Origin: Chryseobacterium sp.
GTDB lineage: Bacteria; Bacteroidota; Bacteroidia; Flavobacteriales; Weeksellaceae
NCBI RefSeq assembly: GCF_008831505.1
Contig: NZ_CP044507.1
Location: 1,922,001-1,986,000, forward strand
Reading direction: 5' to 3'
Length of the DNA: 64,000 nucleotides
The position numbers and the translations under genes are program-made. Below, piece after piece: positions 42,492-51,415 of this stretch (position 1 is its first letter; each line of letters opens with the position of its first letter). The notes beneath the pieces were generated by a model. The model did not search any database. It had not been told where the DNA came from and saw only the letters and a list, made by a program, of their open reading frames with translations.

Positions 42492-43387
42492 TTCTTTGTT
42501 TGTTCCTGTATTTGCACAAATCTAAGCTTTTCGGCGGTATAGGCATCAGACTTTTCATTAACTCCAATAATCCGGTAGATCATAGACAAAATGCGTAATG
42601 ACAATTTTTTCTGCCAAATAAAGCGTTGAAAGTTTAAATTGTATTTTGCAAAGTAATAACGGGTCGCTTTATATGCTTCGGCGAAGGAAAAATCTGACAT
42701 CTCTTCGCGCCCGTCGATCAAATGTTTATAGGGCATACCATAATCCACGTCAATTTTATATCCTCTTTTTATAAAGCGCCGGCAGATATCTGCCTCTTCA
42801 CAGTACATAAAAATATTTTCATCAAATTCTGAGATTTCTTCAAATGCTTTCTTTCTAATCAATAGAAAAGCCCCGGACGGGAACATAAAAGAAGCTGAAA
42901 ATAAATTCAGTTTATTCAGCAGTAACATCAAAGGGGTTGTGAACAGATGAAATTCATACTCGGGACGGAGATAAAATGAAATATCACGTCCACCCAACTG
43001 CCTTCCGCCTAGCAAAGCAAGCTGGCTTTCATTCACCATACGGCGCAGCCCTGCTGAAAAAATGGGTTCTACTAAAAGGACATCAGGGTTCATAATAAGG
43101 ACATTCTTCCCCGAGGCTGCTTTCAAGCCAACATTGTTGCCCTGCCCATATCCATTATTCTCATTCTTAATGAACATGATAGTGGTTCCAAATTTGGAAT
43201 GCAGCAACTGCTTCATCCTCACTCCCTCTGCCGCAGCACTGTTATCTACCACAATGATTTCCAATGCGTCTTCAGGCAAATCATTATGCTCAAGCAGCGA
43301 GCTGATACAACCTTCAATTAAATCCAGTGAATTATAGGTAAGAATAATAACTGAAAGATCTGGTCCTGTTGTGTTTATCTGTCCCAT
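42488..43387 (-). CDS. GT2-family glycosyltransferase (rhamnosyltransferase-like)
   Basis: 299 residues, GT-A fold. SVIILTYNSLDLIEGCISSL opens the nucleotide-binding part, EIIVVDNSAAAEG follows, and NENNGYGQGNNVGLKAASG and LIMNPDVLL (with the DxD-like metal site region) are typical of WbbL-like rhamnosyltransferases. FMYCEEADICRRFIKRGYKI is the characteristic later motif. RfbC in the same locus fits with rhamnose or another 6-deoxy-L-sugar as donor. It overlaps both neighbours (four bases with the GT4 gene, 13 with the polymerase). Confidence 0.92.
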   Translation of the reverse strand: MGQINTTGPDLSVIILTYNSLDLIEGCISSLLEHNDLPEDALEIIVVDNSAAAEGVRMKQLLHSKFGTTIMFIKNENNGYGQGNNVGLKAASGKNVLIMNPDVLLVEPIFSAGLRRMVNESQLALLGGRQLGGRDISFYLRPEYEFHLFTTPLMLLLNKLNLFSASFMFPSGAFLLIRKKAFEEISEFDENIFMYCEEADICRRFIKRGYKIDVDYGMPYKHLIDGREEMSDFSFAEAYKATRYYFAKYNLNFQRFIWQKKLSLRILSMIYRIIGVNEKSDAYTAEKLRFVQIQEQTKK

Positions 43388-44541
43388 AGCTCAATCATAA
43401 AACGTTCTCTTTCCGGATTTTTCTTCTTTTCAAAAACTGATGTATAAGGGAAGAATATAGAGTTATACCGGGCGCGGCCTACAACGGACAAATCCATTAT
43501 GATCTTGATGTTGATGACAAATATAATATTTATTAATGTAGCAAAGACAGCAATTTTCTTAAGACGTACATGCGATTTAGAAAGTCTGAATACCAAGTCG
43601 ATAAAAATAATAAAGAATGGAATGAAAAGATAATTAAGCAACCGCTCAAAACCAACCATGACCTGCGAAAATATAGAAACAATAAGGAACCCTGCCAGCA
43701 GCCAGTCATGCTTCCGGTGCTCCGGCTTTTGCCTTATGTAGAATAACATGAGCGGTAATAATGTAAGAACCCGGCCGGCATAAAAGAATAAACTTCCGGC
43801 AACGCTGAACTCCATCTCGGAATATACTTCGGCCTTATCCTGCATTGCGGAGGTAAACAAAAATATACTCAGAATACTTACGATACTGGATTTCAGTAAA
43901 ATAAGAGGAATGCCTGCAAAAACCAGTATATATATCAGTTTATGAGTAAGTTTAACAAGTCTGAACAGCGGCAGCAACAGCAGTATCACAGCTGAGATAT
44001 GAAAAAAGAATCCTGTAACTGCAAACAGATAATAAATGACGTAATTTTTCTTTTCAAAATACCGGTAGCCCAGTAAAAAGCAGCAAATGGCCAGTGCTTC
44101 CCTTTGTATATCAAAGAAAAAATAAAAGTAGATGCAGGACACAAAAAAGACTGAAAGAACAGAGAACGGGTGGACAGAACGTTTGAAAACAAAGCGGAAA
44201 ACGATCAGATTAAAAATTACAGCATGCACAGCCTGATAAAAATAGTAGTCGGTATTTATGGTCTTACAGACTGCGACAAAAAGAAGATAGAGGGGCTGGT
44301 AACCAAAGGACAGATTAACCTTTCTTAAAAAGTAAAAATAATCACCCAGGTCGGGCATGTGCTTAAAATAATCTTCATAAAGTAAAGCATCTCCTCCCAC
44401 CCTGTAGCGCAGCGCGGTCATGGAGGTCATCACCAGGAACACAAGCACATAATAGGCTTTCTTCAGAAATACATTTTTTCTGTAATCATAATGGAATGCG
44501 CCGAAGAGCAGCAGAAGAAAGACTATACTATATACCAGCAT
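43375..44541 (-). CDS. EpsG-family membrane protein, probable polysaccharide polymerase (Wzy)
   Basis: 388 residues with about ten membrane helices. The N-terminal LRYRVGGDALLYEDYFKHMP is the EpsG-family periplasmic loop with the RxGxD pattern. EpsG proteins are thought to polymerise repeat units on the periplasmic side in Wzx/Wzy-type systems. It is located right beside the flippase and overlaps it by 14 bases, as expected. Sequence conservation of polymerases is low, so the role rests on topology, EpsG motif and context. Confidence 0.88.
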   Translation of the reverse strand: MLVYSIVFLLLLFGAFHYDYRKNVFLKKAYYVLVFLVMTSMTALRYRVGGDALLYEDYFKHMPDLGDYFYFLRKVNLSFGYQPLYLLFVAVCKTINTDYYFYQAVHAVIFNLIVFRFVFKRSVHPFSVLSVFFVSCIYFYFFFDIQREALAICCFLLGYRYFEKKNYVIYYLFAVTGFFFHISAVILLLLPLFRLVKLTHKLIYILVFAGIPLILLKSSIVSILSIFLFTSAMQDKAEVYSEMEFSVAGSLFFYAGRVLTLLPLMLFYIRQKPEHRKHDWLLAGFLIVSIFSQVMVGFERLLNYLFIPFFIIFIDLVFRLSKSHVRLKKIAVFATLINIIFVINIKIIMDLSVVGRARYNSIFFPYTSVFEKKKNPERERFMIELWDR

Positions 44542-46021
44542 CAGATTTTACTAATTTGGATTTTATAAACAAATAAACTGAATGGCTGTTTTTTTCCCTG
44601 AACAATGCGAGCAATCCAAAGTAAAGCATAAAATAAACCGCCGAAACAGCAGCGAGAACAAGCGTGCTGTATAATTTACCAAATACCGCCGTAAAAGAAA
44701 CTGCAAACACGAGCAAGCTTGCGAACACAATTTTTTTCAGGTTACTGTCCCAAAGCGCTGGCAGCAAACCGTTCTTACGGCACGCAAGATACATCACCGC
44801 TACCGCAAGAAGTTCGGCAATAACGGAAACAGTTGCTGCGCCATCCTGCTGATAGCGCGAAATTGCGAAATAATTGATCATCAGGCTCACTGCTGCGGCT
44901 ATGATTACAGCCCGGGTATACACTTTCTCCCGGCTTTGGGGATACAAGATAAGAAAACCCATATAATAGGCCAGACAGACAACTATGCACAGCGGCGAGA
45001 GCAGGCGCATGGTAAGCACAGACGGAGTAAACTCCGGGCCGGCCATAATGCCAATTACTGCATCGGCAAAAACATAGAAATAAATGGAGAATGGAACCGC
45101 AAACAGCATGATGAGGTCAAAACTTTTCACCAGATATCTCTGATACTGTTCTCTGTCATTGTGGTAAAGGTAAGACAGCCTGGGCAAAAGGACAGCTCCC
45201 AGTATGGTAATGAAGGAGATCACATACCTTATAAGTTTGCTTGCCACCGTATAATATCCCACATTTTCGTCACCGGACAGGAAACCGATAAGGAAAACAT
45301 CAAGCTGCAGGTAAATGTTAACCGCAACAGTAGCCATAAAGATCGTGGCAACCGGCTTCAGGTGCCGGCGCAGGTTCAGTTCCCGGTAACGGATCCTGTT
45401 CCTCATCAGTTTACTGAACAGAATGCCAAAGTTGATGATATTGGCACCGAAATTTAAAATAACCAGCAGTACCGCGTACAGGATATAATCATCCGGAGAC
45501 TTGATCAGTATAAAATAAAGTCCGAATATCAGGAGCCTAACCGTAACATACCGGACGGTAATAAAAAGTTGGTCTTCCAGTCCCTGAAAATACCATTCCG
45601 CTCCTATATTGCTCAGCAGGATCATGGCACTCATCACAATCAGCAAGCTTCGGTAATCGGCAAATAGATCGAGTTGAATCAGTACTCCGAACAGTACAGC
45701 ATAAGAAATAAAGGTGGTGACTGCCACGAGGATATAGAGCTCCGCTACGAGCTTATAAAGTTCCCTGGGTTTGTCGCGGCAGCGCGCGACCTCGCGGATA
45801 CCGTACATGGGAATTCCCAAAGCAGAAAATAACACAAAGTAGGTAATGACTGCGTTAATGTACTCCACCTTACCCATACTTTCAGCACCCAGGACGCGGG
45901 CCAGGTAAGGCATCGTAAAGATCACCACCATTGCTGCCGACAAAACACGAAGCAGGTTTAAGACATAATTAACCTTAATACTTCTGCTCCCCGCCAGACC
46001 GGCAATTTTCTGTTTTATCAT
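44528..46021 (-). CDS. Repeat-unit flippase (Wzx, MATE/MOP superfamily)
   Basis: 497 residues with twelve to fourteen predicted membrane helices. The N-terminal NYVLNLLRVLSAAMVVIFTM and PYLARVLGAESMGKVEYINA match the polysaccharide-biosynthesis MOP exporters, and ARVLG is characteristic. It moves lipid-linked repeat units across the inner membrane. It lies next to the EpsG-type polymerase and downstream of wzc, with 68 bases to the wzc stop. Confidence 0.94.
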   Translation of the reverse strand: MIKQKIAGLAGSRSIKVNYVLNLLRVLSAAMVVIFTMPYLARVLGAESMGKVEYINAVITYFVLFSALGIPMYGIREVARCRDKPRELYKLVAELYILVAVTTFISYAVLFGVLIQLDLFADYRSLLIVMSAMILLSNIGAEWYFQGLEDQLFITVRYVTVRLLIFGLYFILIKSPDDYILYAVLLVILNFGANIINFGILFSKLMRNRIRYRELNLRRHLKPVATIFMATVAVNIYLQLDVFLIGFLSGDENVGYYTVASKLIRYVISFITILGAVLLPRLSYLYHNDREQYQRYLVKSFDLIMLFAVPFSIYFYVFADAVIGIMAGPEFTPSVLTMRLLSPLCIVVCLAYYMGFLILYPQSREKVYTRAVIIAAAVSLMINYFAISRYQQDGAATVSVIAELLAVAVMYLACRKNGLLPALWDSNLKKIVFASLLVFAVSFTAVFGKLYSTLVLAAVSAVYFMLYFGLLALFREKNSHSVYLFIKSKLVKSDAGI

Positions 46022-46089
46022 CTCAGTTCAACTCCTCACCTTTGTGGCAGCTCGGTGAATATTTCCTTCCGAAAGAATGCCTGTAACAC

Positions 46090-48450
46090 CTACTGTCCGG
46101 TTAATTTCTGCCACCAGGTGCGTGTTTCTGCCGTATACCCATAGCCATACTTATTGCCGTATCCAAAATAGGATTTCTCCACATCATTCAGCACAAAAGC
46201 AACATTCTTTATTTTCTTGGCGTCTATCTGTTTGTTGGCGAAATCTATAAGTCCTTTCTCAGTATATCCGGATCGGGTAACATACAGAGTGGCATCCGCC
46301 ATCTCCGCGAAAAGGAAGGTATCAGTCACGAGCATCAGCGGCGCGGTATCAAGGATCACGTAATCATAATAAGGTTTTACCTGCTCAATAAGCAGTTCAT
46401 AACGCCCGCTGGACAGCAGTTCTGTCGGGTTGGGAGGGATACTGCCGGAGTAGATAACGTCGCAATACTCGTTGAAGCTGCTTTGATGGATAATGTCTTT
46501 CAGCTGCGTATCCTCATCATGCAGAAACTCAGTGAGACCTGCCAGTCCTTTGCGCGCAGGATTGTAGCGCTGAAGTTGTGGATTACGGATATCCGAACCG
46601 ATAATAAGAACCTTGTGCTTCGGCGTTGCCAGGGTGAGCGCCAGGTTAACGGATACGAAAGTTTTCCCTTCCCCTTTTACGGACGAGGATACAAATACAA
46701 CCTTACCTTTATCCTTCCTCGGAAGCATGAAGTTCATATTGGTAATAATAATCCGGAAAGCCTCCGCCATGGGCGACAGGTCATTCTGACCCACCAGTTC
46801 ACTCTGGCCTTTCTCCACCTGTGGCAGTTCGCCCAGGATAGGCGCGTGCGAAAGTTTCTCCAGATCGTGTTTGGAGCGGATCTTATTGTTAAGCAGCTCG
46901 CGTATATAGATGAATGCGAAGGGCAGCAGAACACCCAGCAGAAGTGCAACGGCCAGGAGCACTAATTTCTTCGGTGATACCGGTTTCTCAGACGGATAGG
47001 CTTTGTCTATGATTCTCGCCTTCGGAGCCGTAATGGCCAGTGAGATCGCTGCCTCTTCCCTTTTCTCCAATAACAGTAGATAAAGGTTTTCCTTGGTTTG
47101 CTGCTTCCTTTCAATGCTGCGGAAGAGTTTTTCCTGAGCTGGTATTTTACGGATCTTTGAGTCCAGAACATTCTGTTCTCCGGCAATCTGATCTCTTGTA
47201 GCCTGTAAGGCGGTCCGGTTTTTAATCAGGTTATCCATTACTGAAGACCGCAGCACCGCTAACTGACGGTTAAGGTCGGTAATAAGCGGGTTTTGGGGCG
47301 TGGCATTTTCCAGAAGGCTGTTGCGTTCCAGGATGAGCTGATTGTAAGCCTGGATATTGGCTGAAGCTGTAGGGTTGCTTAAACCTACACTGGAAGGGAG
47401 CGTTTGGTTGCTGCCCAGCCTGGACATATATGAGATAAGGTCACTGGTAAGTTCTAACTGCGTTTCTGTCTCAAGCAACCTGGCCCGCGCGCTGGCGGAA
47501 CTTCCTAATGTAAGTCCGGCCTCGGTGGGAATGTCAGTAATTTTGTTGGCTACCTTAAACTGCTCTTTCTGGCTTTCTACTTCTTCGAGTTCATTGGCAA
47601 TGATTCTGATCCGGTCATCTATAAAGTCCTTCGTTTTCTTCGACTCGGAGTTTTTGTCATTTATAGCATCAGCATTGTAGGATTCTACAAGCTTGTTGAT
47701 GATCTGTTTTCCTTTACCGATATGCGGATAATCCATAGACAGTTCCACTACCGTAGCGTCTTTATCTACCAGGTCTATCTGGGTCATTTTCTGGAAGTCA
47801 TTAACGGTTTTCGCCGTAGAACGGTAATGGATTTGTAGTTCACCAATATCTTCCTTTTTGGAAGGGTCATAATCAGGATTTCGCAGCAGAATGAAATTTG
47901 CGTAAGGCAGGCTCACTGTTTTTCCGAAAGTAGTGGTAACCGGTTTTGGAAGATCCTCGGATTCCAGTTCGATCCGGTCTCCGTTTATCTTTACAGTAAG
48001 TGGTGCCCATGAGGGTTTTCCGGTATTCTTTTCACTGATAAGCTTCACGAGCAGCGGCGCTGAATCGCCATACAGCTCCGTTGTAATAAGACCGTCCTTA
48101 TTAACCAGTTTGGTTTGCAGACCCAGTTGAGTAACTACATCCTGCATCAGTTTTTTGGATTTCAGGACTTCAATCTCATTTTCAATACTGTTGGTACCCA
48201 TAGATCCCATGCCGCTAAGGTCCGAAAGCATAGCCATGTCTGCGGAAGGCGCCTTCTTACTGTCTTTAATCAATACGGTTGAGGTGATACTGTAAACCGG
48301 CGTAGCGATCTTAATATAAAAAATGGCCAATGCCAGTAAAATTAAGACGGAAAGCACAAACCACCACCATTTGCGGAGGTACGGCTTTATTATTTCATTA
48401 ATGTTTACCTCCTCAGAAGCATGCACTCCTGGATTTGATGTTTCGCTCAT
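46090..48450 (-). CDS. Polysaccharide co-polymerase with tyrosine autokinase (Wzc-like)
   Basis: 786 residues. Two membrane helices (about 30-50 and 490-515) enclose a large periplasmic Wzz-type domain with coiled coil. The cytosolic BY-kinase domain carries Walker A ([14 protein letters not shown] near 590), Walker A' ([11 protein letters not shown] near 620) and Walker B ([13 protein letters not shown] near 697). The C-terminal tail is tyrosine-rich ([18 protein letters not shown]), the usual autophosphorylation cluster. It sets chain length and export together with Wza, whose gene ends 19 bases upstream. No separate Wzb phosphatase gene lies nearby. Confidence 0.95.
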   Translation of the reverse strand: MSETSNPGVHASEEVNINEIIKPYLRKWWWFVLSVLILLALAIFYIKIATPVYSITSTVLIKDSKKAPSADMAMLSDLSGMGSMGTNSIENEIEVLKSKKLMQDVVTQLGLQTKLVNKDGLITTELYGDSAPLLVKLISEKNTGKPSWAPLTVKINGDRIELESEDLPKPVTTTFGKTVSLPYANFILLRNPDYDPSKKEDIGELQIHYRSTAKTVNDFQKMTQIDLVDKDATVVELSMDYPHIGKGKQIINKLVESYNADAINDKNSESKKTKDFIDDRIRIIANELEEVESQKEQFKVANKITDIPTEAGLTLGSSASARARLLETETQLELTSDLISYMSRLGSNQTLPSSVGLSNPTASANIQAYNQLILERNSLLENATPQNPLITDLNRQLAVLRSSVMDNLIKNRTALQATRDQIAGEQNVLDSKIRKIPAQEKLFRSIERKQQTKENLYLLLLEKREEAAISLAITAPKARIIDKAYPSEKPVSPKKLVLLAVALLLGVLLPFAFIYIRELLNNKIRSKHDLEKLSHAPILGELPQVEKGQSELVGQNDLSPMAEAFRIIITNMNFMLPRKDKGKVVFVSSSVKGEGKTFVSVNLALTLATPKHKVLIIGSDIRNPQLQRYNPARKGLAGLTEFLHDEDTQLKDIIHQSSFNEYCDVIYSGSIPPNPTELLSSGRYELLIEQVKPYYDYVILDTAPLMLVTDTFLFAEMADATLYVTRSGYTEKGLIDFANKQIDAKKIKNVAFVLNDVEKSYFGYGNKYGYGYTAETRTWWQKLTGQ

Positions 48451-48469
48451 CTAATTCAGACTAATAAAG

Positions 48470-49258
48470 TTAATTCTTGAAAATGGTAATGAAGATACCT
48501 GCCAGGCCGATCAGCGTACCTGCAATGGCGATATAGGTGCCGGTGTTGGGATCCAGCCTTGCTGCTTTTTCCTTGGTTGGATTTGCTGAAACATAGATCA
48601 CATCACCCTGTTTGAGCTGGAAATAGGGCGAGTTGATGAAATTGGCATCCAGCAGATTAATTCTTTCCTCAGTAATAACGCCGTTTACGTTTCGCACCAT
48701 CAGTATATCATCGCGTTTACCGTAGATCGTTAGGTCTCCTGCCAGCCCCAGCGCATGGAGGAGTGTAGCTTGACCTTCGGGTATGGTATATTGGTTGGGA
48801 CGCGTTACCTCGCCCAGCACCGTCACTTTAAAATTAGCCAGTCTCACCGTTACAACGGGTTCTTTCACATACTTCGAAATAAGCTCATGCATCTCCGACT
48901 TCAATGCTTCAACCGTTTTGCCTGTGGTACTTATTTTTCCCAAAATCGGAAAGTCAATATTTCCTTCTGAATCTACAAGATAGCTGCGCTCTACATTCGG
49001 TGCGGCGTTTGGCGCAGTGTTCTGTGCGGTATAATATCCCTGGTTGAAGGGGCGAACGACTTCCATATTTTTGGCAGATACAAAAATAACCAGCTGGTCG
49101 CCTTTCTGTATGGTTGACGCAGCATTATCCAGTGCTGCCTGTGTTACGGTTTGCTTTACATTCTGCAGATAATTCAGTTCGCTCTGCTTCTCATCTTTGC
49201 GTGCCGTGCAGGATTGCAGGACAGCAAGAAACAGCAATATACCAATGAGTCTCTTCAT
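48470..49258 (-). CDS. Outer-membrane polysaccharide export lipoprotein (Wza-like)
   Basis: About 262 residues. The signal sequence LIGILLFLAVLQSC has the lipobox with Cys17. A poly-export domain (LVIFVSAKNMEVVRPFNQGY) and one SLBB domain (VTVLGEVTRPNQYTIPEG) follow. A C-terminal hydrophobic helix (IAGTLIGLAGIFITIF) may anchor it in the outer membrane. Wza forms the outer-membrane exit pore for polysaccharide. The ATG at 49258 is chosen because it begins the signal peptide and follows a promoter element at 49275-49282; the long upstream extension is unlikely. Confidence 0.92.
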   Translation of the reverse strand: MKRLIGILLFLAVLQSCTARKDEKQSELNYLQNVKQTVTQAALDNAASTIQKGDQLVIFVSAKNMEVVRPFNQGYYTAQNTAPNAAPNVERSYLVDSEGNIDFPILGKISTTGKTVEALKSEMHELISKYVKEPVVTVRLANFKVTVLGEVTRPNQYTIPEGQATLLHALGLAGDLTIYGKRDDILMVRNVNGVITEERINLLDANFINSPYFQLKQGDVIYVSANPTKEKAARLDPNTGTYIAIAGTLIGLAGIFITIFKN

Positions 49259-49274
49259 ATTTTTACTTAAGCCA

Positions 49275-49282
49275 CAAATATA
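49275..49282 (-). promoter_or_regulatory. Predicted promoter of the wza-wzc gene run
   Basis: The minus strand reads TATATTTG, an exact TAnnTTTG match, 17 bases before the wza ATG and just past the stop of the Gfo/Idh/MocA gene. It could drive the whole run down to rfbC. Confidence 0.65.
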
Positions 49283-49292
49283 CGATATTGAT

Positions 49293-50384
49293 TTATTTAA
49301 TAGCTGGTTTATCCTGTTGTGAATGAATTGAAGCCGGTAAATCCAGATGGTCTTCTGTGGTGTAAGGCGCATTCCCGGCAGCCTCATAAATCCTCCCAAT
49401 AAGATCGATCACCTTCAAACCGTCGGTGGGGTCCATGGCCGGCTGAGAATGCCGCCGGAGCACCTCCACAATATTTTCAAAAATAAAATGATGGTTTAAG
49501 GCCGAACCCTTGTAGGAACCGTAGTCATTCTCGGGACCGGTAGGCGCAAGTTCCGGCATATCATAATCCTTTATATGGCACACCTCCACTTTGTCCATAT
49601 ACTGCCCCCCAATTTTTACCGATCCGTTTTCGGCAATCACGGTGAGCGAACTTTCCAGATTCCGGTTCCACACCGAAGTAGAGAAGTTCAGGCATCCAAC
49701 GGCACCGTTTTCAAATTTAAACCGTATCATGCCGCTGTCTTCAAATTCGGTAAGATGACTGTGGTTAAAGTCCGCGAGCCAGGAATCAATAAAATTCACA
49801 TCACCGAACAGCCAGTACATGATATCAATGAAATGGGAGAACTGCGTGAACAGCGTACCGCCGTCAAGTTCTTTGGTGCCGCGCCATGATCCTGGCGTAT
49901 AATATCTTTCATCACGGTTCCAGTAACAGTTAAGCTGAATCATAAAAAGTTGGCCCAGTTTGCCGCTGGAAATCATTTCCTTTAGCCAAACCGCAGGCGG
50001 TGAATAGCGGTTCTGCATTACTAAAAAAAGCCTTCTGTCCCTTTCTTTAGCTACATTAATAAGTTCGGCGGCCTCATCCCGGTTCAGGGTTACGGGTTTC
50101 TCTACCACCACGTGACGTCCGGATTCCAGAATCTGCAGTGCCTGCTTAAAATGTAGTCCATTAGGTGTTGCCACCGTGATAACATCGACATTCACGTATG
50201 AGCACAGCAACTGGTCCAGCGACGAGAAAAAAGGTACTCCATATTGCGTAAGCCCAAGTTCGGCTTCCGGCTTTACATCCACCAGTGCCACCAGCTCACA
50301 GTCTTCGTTACGGCTGATCATCTCCGCATGTCTCTTGCCTATATGGCCGCATCCAACCACGGCAAACCTTATCTTCTCCGACAT
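49293..50384 (-). CDS. Gfo/Idh/MocA oxidoreductase (WbpB/WlbA-like UDP-sugar 3-dehydrogenase)
   Basis: About 363 residues. The Rossmann start is FAVVGCGHIGKRHAEMIS and EKPVTLNRDEA supplies the conserved EKP motif. The length and the stretches TVATPNGLHFKQALQILESG and NRDERYYTPGSWRGTKELDGG fit the WbpB/WlbA group that oxidises UDP-GlcNAc uronic acid at C3 on the way to 2,3-diamino sugars. The acetamidino-forming genes in the same locus act on such sugars in Pseudomonas, which fits. The matching WbpA, WbpE, WbpD and WbpI genes are absent. The ATG at 50384 is preferred over a TTG nine bases upstream. Confidence 0.9.
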   Translation of the reverse strand: MSEKIRFAVVGCGHIGKRHAEMISRNEDCELVALVDVKPEAELGLTQYGVPFFSSLDQLLCSYVNVDVITVATPNGLHFKQALQILESGRHVVVEKPVTLNRDEAAELINVAKERDRRLFLVMQNRYSPPAVWLKEMISSGKLGQLFMIQLNCYWNRDERYYTPGSWRGTKELDGGTLFTQFSHFIDIMYWLFGDVNFIDSWLADFNHSHLTEFEDSGMIRFKFENGAVGCLNFSTSVWNRNLESSLTVIAENGSVKIGGQYMDKVEVCHIKDYDMPELAPTGPENDYGSYKGSALNHHFIFENIVEVLRRHSQPAMDPTDGLKVIDLIGRIYEAAGNAPYTTEDHLDLPASIHSQQDKPAIK

Positions 50385-50479
50385 TTTTTCCAATTATTCT
50401 TTCCCTGTCATCGGGGCTTTAAATATAAATAAAAATGTGGGATGCAACGCAATGTGGATCAGGAAATAGATACCAGATT

Positions 50480-51412
50480 TAGCTTATTGCTGATAGCCAA
50501 TAGCCGAGAGCCAAGGCAAAGGACAAGCATAAAGCGTAAAACTTATAGCCGGTAGCCCAGGTTGAGGGAAAGGTTGAAGTTAAGGCTAAGGTTGAGATTG
50601 AGGCAGGGGTTGGGTCATATGTAGCTTACAGTGTAAAGCTTACAGCATATAGCTTATTGCCAGGAGCCCAGACCAAATGCCCGGATGGCAGGCAGCCGAG
50701 ATTTTGGATTAAACTCTGTGTCTCGGAGACAACTCTGTTCCCTCTGTGGTTTGGGTAGACATCAGATTTCAGATTTCAGACCTTTAAAAATGATATCAAA
50801 AGGTATCGCAGCCGAAATAATGCGCTTCTCTCTTTGTGCTCCTTGTAATAGACCTTTGTGAACTTTGTGGTTAGTTTAGAACTTAGAGCGGGGAGCCGGG
50901 AGCGGAGATTTTGGATTAAACTCTGTGTCCTCTGAGAAAACTCTGTTCCCTCTGTGGTTTGGGTAGACATCAGATTTCAGATTTCAGACCTTAAAATGAT
51001 ATCAAAAGGTATCGCAGCTGAATAATGCGCTTCTCTCTTTGTGCTTCTTGTGAAAGACCTTTGTGAACTTTGTGGTTAGTTGAGAGCTGAATGCAGAGAG
51101 CCAAGAGCTAAGGCAAAAGTAAAAAGTAAAAAGTTTCCGGGAGCTTAGATATCAGATATCAGACTGTCTAGATGAAATAAAAAAACGAAAGAGCCAGGAT
51201 TTAGGTTATGATTAAGGAGGATTAAAGCCCACGGCAAAGGCAAGCATAAAGCCTATAGCTTAAAGCTTATTGCTGATAGCCAATGCCAATATCCAAAATG
51301 GAGGTTACGATTAAGGTTGATACTTCACCAGCCTAAGTACATGGTTTGAGGCAAACCGGGCTTATTGAATTTAGCTTACAGCTTAAAGCTTATAGCCCAT
51401 TGCCAGCAGCCA
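50480..51412. repeat. Degenerate modular repeat region D (opposite orientation)
   Basis: About 930 bases without a gene between the Gfo/Idh and PglF-like genes. Modules are reverse complements of those in regions B and C: ttattgctgatagcc, aggttgaagttaagg, ctctgttccctctgtggtttg, catcagatttcagatttcag and cttaaagcttatag. A block of about 180 bp (50698-50876) is repeated at 50905-51081 with only a few changes; each copy holds the same order of gattttggattaaactctg, cagatttcagatttcag, gatatcaaaaggtatcgcag and ctttgtggttagtt. Confidence 0.88.
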
Positions 51413-51415
51413 TAT

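Noticed and set aside
49259-49399. N-terminal extension of the Wza-like protein
   Set aside because: The 47 extra residues would precede a lipoprotein signal sequence and overlap the promoter and the upstream gene.
50480-51412. Insertion sequence remnant
   Set aside because: No transposase fragment, terminal inverted repeats or target duplication could be seen; content equals the other repeat regions.
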